From Uruburuella suis (GTDB lineage Bacteria; Pseudomonadota; Gammaproteobacteria; Burkholderiales; Neisseriaceae): DNA of 64,000 nucleotides. Each line of letters begins with the position of its first letter. Positions within the stretch are counted from its first letter, which is position 1. Positions 52,097 to 59,122 of this stretch are shown here, piece by piece. Made by a program: the position numbers and the translations under genes. A model generated the notes under the pieces. It worked only from the letters and a program-made list of their open reading frames with translations, was not told the origin of the DNA and searched no databases. The stretch covers positions 62,001 through 126,000 of the forward strand of contig NZ_SLXE01000002.1 of the NCBI RefSeq assembly GCF_004341385.1. The letters are read 5' to 3'.

Positions 52097-53189
52097 CGCC
52101 GACACCATCCGCGCCGCTGCGCAACACCGCTGGCACGGTATCTTAACCGCGCTGGGTGTGCCGTCTGAAAGCTTGCGCAACCAACACCAGCCCTGCCCTG
52201 CTTGCGGTGGGATTGACCGCTTTCGTTTCGACGATAAAGACGGGCGAGGCACATTCATTTGCAGCCACTATGGCAATGGCGGCGGTGACGGTTTTCACTT
52301 GGTGATGCACCTGCTTGATTGCGACTTTGCCACCGCCCTGATTCATGTGGCTGGTGTTTTGGGTTTGATAGATGCCGCCCCGAAAGCAGAAATCGCCATT
52401 AAGGCCGAAAAGAAGCCCACAGAGCGCATTCAAGACAAACAGGTTAAGCTGGTGTCACTTTGGGGTAAATCGCAATCTATGAGCAAAATAGACCCCATAG
52501 CAGCCTATTTACGCGGTAGGGGCTTGGAGGCGGAAGACGATTTACCGCAAATGATACGTTATGCCGAATTGCCTTATTGGGTGCAGCTTGCAGACGGCAA
52601 ATTCAAGCCGATAGGCAGACACCCCGTGATGCTGGCCGCCATCTGCAATCTTGACGGCGAGATACAGGGCTTGCACCAAACCTACCTGAAAGCAGCATGG
52701 GTTAAACCGATGGGTGACAACGGCCATCACACGCCCACATTCAGCAAACTGAATATTCATCACCCCGAAACAGGCGAAGAGATGCCCGCCAAGAAAATGC
52801 AGAGCCGCCATTCAGGCAGCCTGAAAGGCGCAGCGGTGCAGCTTTACCCGATGGACGAACAAGGCCGCTTGTGTGTGGCAGAGGGTATAGAAACCGCATT
52901 GGCGGCGCATGAGTTATTCGCCTTGCCCGTGTGGGCTTGTTTGAGCGCCAACGGCATGAAATCGCTGGTGTTGCCCGATGGCCTGCAAGAATTGCTGATT
53001 GTTGCCGACCACGACAGCCCTAGCCCCGTTGGCTACGAAGCCGCCCACAGCCTAGCCGTGCGAGCCATCAAGCAGGGCATCAAAGTGCGCATATGGCAGC
53101 CTGAAGAAGAAAACACCGATGCGCTGGACGAATTGAACAGACGTAAACGGCCAGCATGGGCAATCACGCAGCAGTTAAAGGCCGTCTGA
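52086..53189 (+). CDS. Island primase (zinc finger plus Toprim)
   Basis: A 367-residue primase of the phage P4 alpha N-terminal type. The zinc ribbon has Cys in CPACGGIDRFRFDDK and FICSHYGNGGGDGF (about 37-75). The Toprim part has VAEGIETALAAHELF (about 260) and LIVADHDSP (about 302) for metal binding. With the DUF927 helicase that follows 87 bases later it makes up a two-gene replication module equivalent to the primase-helicase fusions of P4 and PICIs. An AG-kingDUS (AGGCAGCCTGAA, 52814-52825) is inside the gene. Confidence 0.9.
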   Translation: MSINADTIRAAAQHRWHGILTALGVPSESLRNQHQPCPACGGIDRFRFDDKDGRGTFICSHYGNGGGDGFHLVMHLLDCDFATALIHVAGVLGLIDAAPKAEIAIKAEKKPTERIQDKQVKLVSLWGKSQSMSKIDPIAAYLRGRGLEAEDDLPQMIRYAELPYWVQLADGKFKPIGRHPVMLAAICNLDGEIQGLHQTYLKAAWVKPMGDNGHHTPTFSKLNIHHPETGEEMPAKKMQSRHSGSLKGAAVQLYPMDEQGRLCVAEGIETALAAHELFALPVWACLSANGMKSLVLPDGLQELLIVADHDSPSPVGYEAAHSLAVRAIKQGIKVRIWQPEEENTDALDELNRRKRPAWAITQQLKAV

Positions 53190-53276
53190 AGACCACGAAT
53201 AAACCCGGCAAGAAAAAGGCCGCCCGAAAAGTTTCAGACGGCCTTGAAAGCAGCATTCCCCCACAAAGGAAACACC

Positions 53277-55154
53277 ATGAATACAAATGAAATTGTATCA
53301 GAAAACGCCAGCAAAAGCAGCGGCAAGCGCCCTGTGTTGATAGGCAGTATTGTAAAGGCGCCACAAGTCACCCCCGCCCGTGAAACGCTTGCAGACGGCA
53401 TTAATGCAGCCGTTACAGAAGCCGAAAGCAAAGGCATGATAGACATTGCCGCCGAAACAGAGCCGTTTGCCATCCAGCCGCGCTATGTGTGCAATAACAA
53501 GGGCGTGTTTTACATTGGCGTGAAAACCGTTGACGGTGAAACGGTGGAAGCCGAGCCTATGCGCCTTGCCGACCCTATCGAGCTTGTGGGCAGCGGCACA
53601 GACGCAGGCGGCCATTATTACCGTGTGATTCAATACCGCGACAAGCTCACCCGCCAAAGCAAAACCGCCGCCATTCCCAGCGCCGACATTGGCAGCAATC
53701 AAGGCTTTCAGCGCTTGCAGTCGTGGGGCATCACCGTTTATTCAGGCAGGGCAAAGCGTGAGCGGCTGGCCGATTATCTGCAAACAGAGGGCAGCAAAGA
53801 GCGCTACACCATCACCAATAAAGCAGGCTGGCACGATGGCGCGTATATCCTGCCCAGCGGTGAAATCATCCAACCCGATAAGCAAGGCGGCAAGGTGATT
53901 TATCACGGTGATAAAAGCCAAGCCGCCGCTTATCAGCCATCAGGCAGCCTTGCAGAATGGCAGGCCGAAATAGCGCAATACGCAGCAGGGAATAGCCGCT
54001 TGTGCCTTGCGCTTGGTGTGGCTTTTGCAGCGCCCTTGTTGCCCTTAATCAAAGCAGAGAGCGGCGGCTTTCACCTGTATGGCGACAGTTCAGACGGCAA
54101 AACCACCGCCGCGCTGGTTTCGTTGAGTGTGTGGGCAAATCCCGAAGGCACTAAAGTCACATGGAAAGGCACAAGCCACGGCTTCGACAATTTGGCCGCC
54201 GCCCGAAATGACGGCTTGCTGGTGTTGGACGAAATCAGCCAAGCCAAACGCAACGTGATAGGCGACACCGTTTACAGCGTGATGAACGGCACCAACAAAA
54301 TACAAGGCGCAAAAGACGGCGGTAATCGGGCATTGAGCCGCTGGCGCGTGTTGCTGCTTTCCACGGGCGAAAAAACACCCGAAGCCATTTTGCGTGACAC
54401 AGAAGACTGGAACGCAGGCCACGCCACCCGTCTGCCGTCTATACCCGCCTTTGCCCGATACGGCATTTACGACACCTTGCACGGCCATGCAGGCGGGGCA
54501 GAATTGAGCGAACATCTGCAACAGGCCGCCGCCCACCACCACGGCACAGCAGGCCGCGCCTTTGTCTGCTTGATTGACGAAAACACCCCCGCCCAAACCA
54601 AAGAACGCATTAACGCCTTTATGGCTACCTTGCCCGAATTGGGCAGCGGACAAGCCCGAAGAGTGGCCTTGCGCTTTGCCCTTGTTGCCGCCGCTATTGA
54701 ACTGGCCGCCCCTGTAACAGGCTTGCCCGCCGGTGTGGGCATGGCAGGTATCAAACAATGCTTTGACGCATGGCTGGCAAAAGCAGGCGCAGGCAAATTT
54801 GAAGACAGGCGGATTATTAAACAGGGTGTTGATTTTATGCAGTTATACGGTGATTCATTGCGGTTTATCGGCTGGAACAGCCAGCACCCCCACACCAATA
54901 ACGGGCATGCAGGCTATCGCAAAGAAGCCGCCACCAAAGACGGCGAGCCGCAATACTGGATTATTCCCGCCGTGTTTGAAAGCGAAATCTGCCAAAGCTT
55001 CGAACCGCAAAAAGTCTGCACCGTCTTGCATGAAATCGGCTGGCTGGTAAAGCCAAGCGGGAAAGGCTGGAAGCAGAAGAAATACGGTAAAGGCCGCTTC
55101 TTCGTATTGGAGGGCATAGAGCCGCCCGAAACAGACGACAACCAAGCGCAATAA
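53277..55154 (+). CDS. DUF927 family helicase/ATPase
   Basis: A 625-residue protein of the DUF927 family, predicted replicative helicases of satellites and prophages. The central ATPase has Walker A GDSSDGKTT (residues 269-277) and Walker B GLLVLDEISQAKR. An N-terminal domain of about 130 residues precedes it. The start is the ATG at 53277 after AAAGGAAAC. The DUS core at 54089-54098 encodes the SDG of the Walker A loop. It lies immediately before the iteron region and is the likely origin-unwinding enzyme. Confidence 0.88.
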   Translation: MNTNEIVSENASKSSGKRPVLIGSIVKAPQVTPARETLADGINAAVTEAESKGMIDIAAETEPFAIQPRYVCNNKGVFYIGVKTVDGETVEAEPMRLADPIELVGSGTDAGGHYYRVIQYRDKLTRQSKTAAIPSADIGSNQGFQRLQSWGITVYSGRAKRERLADYLQTEGSKERYTITNKAGWHDGAYILPSGEIIQPDKQGGKVIYHGDKSQAAAYQPSGSLAEWQAEIAQYAAGNSRLCLALGVAFAAPLLPLIKAESGGFHLYGDSSDGKTTAALVSLSVWANPEGTKVTWKGTSHGFDNLAAARNDGLLVLDEISQAKRNVIGDTVYSVMNGTNKIQGAKDGGNRALSRWRVLLLSTGEKTPEAILRDTEDWNAGHATRLPSIPAFARYGIYDTLHGHAGGAELSEHLQQAAAHHHGTAGRAFVCLIDENTPAQTKERINAFMATLPELGSGQARRVALRFALVAAAIELAAPVTGLPAGVGMAGIKQCFDAWLAKAGAGKFEDRRIIKQGVDFMQLYGDSLRFIGWNSQHPHTNNGHAGYRKEAATKDGEPQYWIIPAVFESEICQSFEPQKVCTVLHEIGWLVKPSGKGWKQKKYGKGRFFVLEGIEPPETDDNQAQ

Positions 55155-55187
55155 CCGCCCCGCCGTTTCAGACGGCATCAAACCCAA

Positions 55188-55215
55188 ACACCAGCACCGC
55201 CGCTGGTGTTTTTTT
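55188..55215 (+). terminator. Island terminator, CACCAGC/GCTGGTG stem, copy 2
   Basis: ACACCAGC, loop ACCGCC, GCTGGTGT, then a run of seven T. Same stem as the terminator at 48762-48788. It ends the primase-helicase transcript. Confidence 0.8.
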
Positions 55216-55482
55216 ATCGACCGCCGCCAATCCTCGAAACAAGCGATTTAAGCCGCCTTTCCGTTCAGACGGCCTAAGCCCTACCCCCGCCATTAAATGC
55301 GCCCAAAACAGCCGCTTTACCGCCTTGCCGCCCAAATTAGAAAACAGACCAGAGATTCAGACGGCCACCAGTCAAAACCCAGTCAAGAAAACAGCCATGA
55401 TTTCCAAATAGGAAACAATCAATAGAAAATAAGCCTGATTGTTGAATTTAAAAATTGCTACACGCGAGAAAAACGATTTTTA

Positions 55483-55726
55483 GGTTGGTATGGTTGGTAT
55501 GATTGCTGTAAGCCTTTATCCATGCGGGTTTCGGCATGGCAACCTAACAAAATCTAGGTTGGTATGTGGTTGGTATGGTTGGTATGACTTTAAAATCAAC
55601 AACTTAAAACATTCAAAAATAAACATACCAACCCATACCAACCATTCTTAATCATGGTTGCCATGCGGAAAGCCTTTATCCATGCGGGTTTCAGCGATTC
55701 ATGGCAACATACCAACCATACCAACC
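55483..55726. other. Candidate island replication origin with nine iterons
   Basis: GGTTGGTATG occurs five times forward (55483, 55492, 55557, 55568, 55577) and its inverse CATACCAACC four times (55624, 55634, 55708, 55717). The two orientations flank an AT-rich tract (55587-55623). A 23-base direct repeat beginning AAGCCTTTATCCATGCGG lies at 55510 and 55670, and GGCATGGCAACC (55533) has an inverted partner GGTTGCCATGC (55655). This layout matches iteron-plus-unwinding-element origins; the rest of the gap 55155-55826 has three single DUS and no gene. Confidence 0.75.
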
Positions 55727-55773
55727 ACTTTTTCTATCCCTATACGGTGTTTTGGGTGAAAACAGTAAATTAA

Positions 55774-55817
55774 TTCCCAAAACGGGAAAATGAGGGGTAT
55801 AATTCCCAAAACAGGAA
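55774..55817 (+). promoter_or_regulatory. higBA promoter flanked by two operators
   Basis: TTCCCAAAACGGGAA (55774-55788) and TTCCCAAAACAGGAA (55803-55817) are dyads that bracket a perfect -10 TATAAT (55798-55803), 24 bases before the higB start. Typical autoregulation by HigA binding both sites. Confidence 0.7.
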
Positions 55818-55826
55818 AGCGGATAA

Positions 55827-56111
55827 ATGGAAATACTAGGCAAAGGCAAACTTGAGCAATTTAGGCGCAAACACCCCGATAGCAGGAAAGCCCTGACAAG
55901 ATGGATAGCTGATGTAGAACGCGAAGACTGGCAGACCCCGCAAGACATTAAAGCCGTGTATCAATCCGCCGACTTCTTGGCAGGAAACAGAGTAATTTTC
56001 AACATACGCGGCAACCATTTCAGATTGATAGCCGTGGTTGTTTATGCGGCAGGGCGTTTGATTATCGAATGGGTAGGCACACACGCAGAATATGACAAGA
56101 AATCATTTTAG
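55827..56111 (+). CDS. higB: HigB-family mRNA interferase toxin
   Basis: A 94-residue RelE-fold toxin. The segment RVIFNIRGNHFRLIAVVVYAAGRLIIEWVGTHAEYDK is the HigB family core, with His in GTHAEY and conserved Arg and Asn earlier. HigB cleaves mRNA on the ribosome. The toxin gene precedes its antitoxin, the usual order for HigBA, with a 10-base gap. Located between the origin and terminase gene. Confidence 0.9.
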   Translation: MEILGKGKLEQFRRKHPDSRKALTRWIADVEREDWQTPQDIKAVYQSADFLAGNRVIFNIRGNHFRLIAVVVYAAGRLIIEWVGTHAEYDKKSF

Positions 56112-56121
56112 GAGAGAAACC

Positions 56122-56484
56122 ATGACATACAGCCTGATTAAAACCGAAGCCCAAAACGAAGCCGCGCTAGAGCGCCTGCTTGAGCTTGGCAGCCAAAACG
56201 AAATGACCGAAGCCGAAGCAGAAGAATTTGAAATGCTGGCATTGTTGGTAAAAAACTACGAAGACAAGCACTACAAAATCGACACCAGCGAAGTTACCCC
56301 GCTGGATATTATTAAATTCCGCATGGAACAAAACGGCCTGACCGCCAAAGACATGACCGCCTATCTTGGCAGCCCGTCTAAAGTTTCCGAGGTATTGAGC
56401 GGCAAACGCCCGTTAAGCCTGACCATGATTAAAAAACTGCACAAGGGCTTGCACATCAGCGCCGATTTATTGCTGGAAGTATGA
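56122..56484 (+). CDS. higA: HigA-family antitoxin
   Basis: A 120-residue antitoxin with an XRE HTH (IIKFRMEQNGLTAKDMTAYLGSPSKVSEVLSGKRPLSLTMIKKLHKGLHI, about 65-115) and an acidic N-terminal helix (SQNEMTEAEAEEFEMLALLVKNYEDKHY). GGAGAG precedes the ATG. It neutralises HigB and represses the promoter through the dyads at 55774-55817. Confidence 0.9.
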   Translation: MTYSLIKTEAQNEAALERLLELGSQNEMTEAEAEEFEMLALLVKNYEDKHYKIDTSEVTPLDIIKFRMEQNGLTAKDMTAYLGSPSKVSEVLSGKRPLSLTMIKKLHKGLHISADLLLEV

Positions 56485-56540
56485 AGCGCCAGCAAAACAA
56501 GGCCGTCTGAACATTCAGGCGGCTTTCAATTTCGGATTTG

Positions 56541-56699
56541 ATGTTAACATTCATCAACATTCGTGCAGCCTGTTGCGGTGCCGTTCTCTCGCTATACCCC
56601 GCCCGTATTGCCGCTTGCCTGCAAGCTTCGCAGAGCGACTTTCACCTCTTGGCAGCCCACCACTACCACCAGCCATCAAGCCACGCTAAAACACACTAA
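56541..56699 (+). CDS. Possible small ORF (52 residues), uncertain
   Basis: An open frame from the ATG at 56541 encodes MLTFINIRAACCGAVLSLYP..., Cys- and His-rich. A GTG-started frame (56563-56751) overlaps it and is also open. The ribosome binding site is weak for both. The CCGAV stretch reminds me of short Ash-like or phage-associated proteins in neisserial and Haemophilus prophages, but I cannot confirm this. The 318-base gap 56485-56803 otherwise has one DUS and no clear gene. Confidence 0.35.
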   Translation: MLTFINIRAACCGAVLSLYPARIAACLQASQSDFHLLAAHHYHQPSSHAKTH

Positions 56700-56803
56700 A
56701 ACGGCTCTTTCATGGGGCTGTCTTTGCAAACAGCCCACCACCGCTTTCTAACGGGCATAGAAACCCTTACAATGTGAAGCAAACACCACACAGAAAATGC
56801 AGC

Positions 56804-57229
56804 ATGAGCCGCCCCACCGAATTAACCGAAGCGCTGATAAAAATGGCCGCCCACTATGCCGATAGCGGCTTTTCAGAAAACAGCGAAGCCCTGCCCACCA
56901 TCAGCGGGCTAGCCCTTTATCTTGGCAAGAGCAAAAGCAGCCTTGCCGCTTATGCCGACCAAAGCGAAGAAATGGCCGACATACTCGACCGCATCAAATG
57001 CCGCCAAGAAGTCATGCTGATTAACGGCGGCCTGCAAGGCGATTTCAACGCGGGTATTGCCAAGCTGATGTTGGCCAACCACGGCTACAACGAAAAGCAG
57101 GCTATCGACCACACCAGCAACGGCCACAGCATTAATTACAGCAACATGCCGACCGTTATCGAGTTTGTCGCCCCTGATTTTGAAGAATACACAGCATGGC
57201 GCGACCAAAAGCAGGAAAGCCCAGCATGA
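56804..57229 (+). CDS. Small terminase subunit (P22 gp3-like)
   Basis: A 141-residue DNA-packaging recognition protein: SRPTELTEALIKMAAHYADSG, LPTISGLALYLGKSKSSLAAYAD, then EVMLINGGLQGDFNAGIAKLMLANHGYNEKQ, the pattern of gp3/TerS of P22-like phages. The start at 56804 gives the conserved N-terminus. No large terminase, portal or capsid gene is in the island. In PICIs a lone TerS diverts helper-phage packaging to satellite DNA. Its stop overlaps the next start (ATGA). Confidence 0.85.
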   Translation: MSRPTELTEALIKMAAHYADSGFSENSEALPTISGLALYLGKSKSSLAAYADQSEEMADILDRIKCRQEVMLINGGLQGDFNAGIAKLMLANHGYNEKQAIDHTSNGHSINYSNMPTVIEFVAPDFEEYTAWRDQKQESPA

Positions 57230-57465
57230 CCCCTGCCGACATCCACGCCATCCGCCACCGCATCAAACTGCCACACAAGCACCCATTGCACACCACCACG
57301 CAGAAAGAGCTGGCCGAACTGATACAGGTATCACCCCAAACCATCGCCGCATGGGAAACAGGCAGACGCAAACCCAGCGGCGCGGCCAAAGTGTTATTGC
57401 AACTCTTAGCAGCGCATCCCGCCCTACTTTCAGAAATCAGCGGCAGCCAAAAAAAGCGCACTTGA
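57226..57465 (+). CDS. Small XRE-type HTH protein
   Basis: A 79-residue HTH protein (KELAELIQVSPQTIAAWETGRRKPSGAAKVLLQLLAAHP) coupled to terS by an ATGA overlap, with AGGA upstream of 57226. A longer start at 57196 is possible. It resembles the C-terminal part of the HTH protein at 48433-48744 (WE-GxxKPSGAA-LL). Possibly a late repressor of the packaging unit. It is the last gene before attR; 57466-57630 has no gene. Confidence 0.75.
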   Translation: MTPADIHAIRHRIKLPHKHPLHTTTQKELAELIQVSPQTIAAWETGRRKPSGAAKVLLQLLAAHPALLSEISGSQKKRT

Positions 57466-57545
57466 TACCGCCCCCGAAAAACCGCTATGATGGGTGTACC
57501 GATAAGGCGGCAACGGCAGTAAAAAAATACCCCTACCAAGCAGTT

Positions 57546-57569
57546 ATGGGGTAATTCTTGGGGTAATAT
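57546..57569 (+). repeat. Right copy of island subterminal 24-bp direct repeat
   Basis: Exact copy of 45692-45715, same orientation, 61 bases inside attR. See that entry. Confidence 0.7.
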
Positions 57570-57630
57570 TTCCAATACCCAAAAAATGAAAATCAATAAA
57601 ATCAGAAAGTTACGCCCTATTTCCCGTAGA

Positions 57631-57644
57631 CCCCGCCTCCACCA
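57631..57644 (+). other. attR core
   Basis: CCCCGCCTCCACCA, identical to the ssrA 3' end. To the right lies the original chromosome, starting with the native ssrA terminator. Confidence 0.85.
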
Positions 57645-57655
57645 GTTACCCTTCC

Positions 57656-57680
57656 AACCCCTTGGCCACCAAGGGGTTTT
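57656..57680 (+). terminator. Native ssrA terminator displaced by the island
   Basis: AACCCCTTGG and CCAAGGGGTT form a perfect 10-bp stem with loop CCA, then TT. It sits 12 bases after attR, at the place a tmRNA terminator would be without the island. From here to 58098 there is no convincing gene; an open frame from 57684 overlaps an SDR gene on the other strand and is not supported. Confidence 0.8.
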
Positions 57681-57892
57681 ATTTTGCCCATTTCCACACA
57701 AACTATTCAGCTTTCTTCAAACACTGCACATTTTACTATACCGAATACCGAATTAAGCATTTTGATACCAAAGCAGGCGGTGACACTACCTACACTTTCC
57801 TTATTGCAAAACAGGGGCTTGCCAATCTCTGCTGGCGGAGAAGGATATGATCGCAGCCAAAATAATGCAAAACCGATAGCGCTTACTCAAAT

Positions 57893-57933
57893 AAAACAAG
57901 GCCGTCTGAAAAGCTTTCAGACGGCCTTGTTTT
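57893..57933. terminator. DUS hairpin
   Basis: AAAACAAGGCCGTCTGAAAA and its near-inverse (TTTCAGACGGCCTTGTTTT), a long symmetric stem extending beyond the DUS, located upstream of a 104-bp-family repeat. Confidence 0.7.
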
Positions 57934-58040
57934 ATACTCATTCAAACAAAGTAAGTTGCCGAAGCGGCGAGCCGCAGACGGTTTGCACATGCGGCAAGGC
58001 AGGCCGGCAGCGCAGTCAGGTGATTTGTTTGAACAGGCAT
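57934..58040. repeat. Diverged 104-bp-family repeat, copy 3
   Basis: Starts ATACTCATTCAAACAAAGTAA and ends TGATTTGTTTGAACAGGCAT, with the core GCGGCGAGCCGCAGACGG and GCGGCAAGGC. Longer by three bases and more diverged than copies 1 and 2. Lies just past the SDR stop. Confidence 0.65.
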
Positions 58041-58098
58041 CACAGCATCGATGGGCTGCATGCTGCACAATCAGCAGGTTTGCCCGCGCTCGGGATAA

Positions 58099-59031
58099 TC
58101 AGGCCTTGCCCAGCAAAGCGAGCGATACATTCCACAAGCGCTCGGCCAAGGCGGGGTCGAGTGCCCAGTGTGCCACCAGCGACATTTCGTCAAACGGGTT
58201 GCCGCTGGCGCGGACAATCGGTTCGGCTTCGTTGCAGTCGGCAAAATAGCGCCCGCTCACGCCCTCGAGCAGCGGTGAAGCGGCCACCAGCACGGAAGTG
58301 GCGGCGCCTTGTTGCGGGGTTTTCCAATATTCTTCCGGCGACACCAATTCGCCGCTGTGGCGTTGCAGATTGGTGTGAATCGCGCCGGGCATCACGGCGT
58401 TGGCAAAAATACCGTCGGCTGCCCAGCGGCGGGCAGCTTCTACGGCGAAGAGTGCGTTGGCACTTTTCGATTGGCCGTAAGCCGTCCAGGCATCGTAGGG
58501 GCGGATGTCGTATTGGATGTCTTCAAACACCACCGGGCTGATGTGGTGGCCGCTAGAGCTGAGCGACACCAGCCGTGCGCCCTCTTGCTTCATCGCCGGA
58601 TGCAGGGCCAAAGCCAACGCGAAATGGCCCATGTGGTTGGTGGCAAACTGGCTCTCCCAGCCTTGCGGCGAGCGCGACAGCGGGCTGGCCATCACGCCGG
58701 CGTTGTTGATTAAAATATGCAGCGGCCCTTGCCAGGCGCGGGCGAGCGCTTCTACGCTGGCCAAGTCGCTCAAATCCAGCGCCATCACATGGATATTGGG
58801 GTTGCCGGTGGCTGCGGCCAAATCGGCGGCCACTTTCTGCCCGGCTTCGACATTGCGCACGGCAATGGTCACATCTGCGCCGGCCAGCGCCAGTGCGCGG
58901 GCGGTTTCGATGCCGATGCCGGAAGCGGCGCCGGTAATCAGCGCGCGTTTGCCGCCAAGGTTTACGTCTTTGATAATATCGTTGGCATCGGTGCGCATGC
59001 CGTAAGGGGTGGTGATGCGGGATTGGGTCAT
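58099..59031 (-). CDS. Short-chain dehydrogenase/reductase (retinol-dehydrogenase-like)
   Basis: A 310-residue SDR. NAD(P) motif ALITGAASGIGIETARALALAGA, NNAGVMASP, catalytic Ser in VSLSSSGHH and YGQSK with Tyr and Lys intact. The LSDLASVEALA and FATNHMGHFAL segments place it with the WWOX/retinol dehydrogenase-like SDRs. Substrate unknown. It is downstream of the aldehyde dehydrogenase and monooxygenase genes on the same strand but separated from them by a 370-base gap. Confidence 0.87.
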   Translation of the reverse strand: MTQSRITTPYGMRTDANDIIKDVNLGGKRALITGAASGIGIETARALALAGADVTIAVRNVEAGQKVAADLAAATGNPNIHVMALDLSDLASVEALARAWQGPLHILINNAGVMASPLSRSPQGWESQFATNHMGHFALALALHPAMKQEGARLVSLSSSGHHISPVVFEDIQYDIRPYDAWTAYGQSKSANALFAVEAARRWAADGIFANAVMPGAIHTNLQRHSGELVSPEEYWKTPQQGAATSVLVAASPLLEGVSGRYFADCNEAEPIVRASGNPFDEMSLVAHWALDPALAERLWNVSLALLGKA

Positions 59032-59079
59032 GTGATTACTCCTTGGATATAATATTAGTTTTCATTTCAGACGGCCTTA

Positions 59080-59091
59080 AGGCTACCTGAA
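59080..59091 (+). other. Eikenella-dialect DNA uptake sequence outside the island
   Basis: AGGCTACCTGAA two bases after a standard Neisseria DUS (TTCAGACGGCCTT). Same dialect as the two island copies. Confidence 0.65.
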
Positions 59092-59122
59092 TAAAGTTGG
59101 CCAATTCAGGTTTGGCCGAAGC

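Larger units (their letters stand above)
45567..57644 (+). mobile_element. PICI-like integrative island in ssrA, about 12.1 kb
   Basis: Bounded by CCCCGCCTCCACCA at 45567-45580 (end of ssrA) and 57631-57644. Rightward genes in order: integrase, Fic, HTH, Phd, VapC, unknown, AlpA-like, three unknown small genes, primase, DUF927 helicase, an iteron region, HigB, HigA, a small terminase and HTH. There is no structural, lysis, large-terminase or conjugation gene. Size, gene order and a lone TerS match phage-inducible chromosomal islands; P4-like satellites are the nearest alternative. All genes read in one direction, unlike the usual divergent int/alpA layout in PICIs. Mobility now is unproven. 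Confidence 0.8.

Noticed and set aside
55483..55726. CRISPR-like short repeats
   Set aside because: 10-base units in both orientations, often overlapping by one base; this fits iterons, not CRISPR.
45567..57644. Complete or defective prophage
   Set aside because: No capsid, portal, tail, lysis or large terminase gene or recognisable fragment; replication and regulation genes are intact.
45567..57644. Integrative conjugative element
   Set aside because: No relaxase, coupling protein or type IV secretion genes.
57684..58541. 285-codon open frame right of attR
   Set aside because: Runs through a DUS hairpin and a repeat and then lies antisense to a clear SDR gene; Arg/Pro-rich tail.
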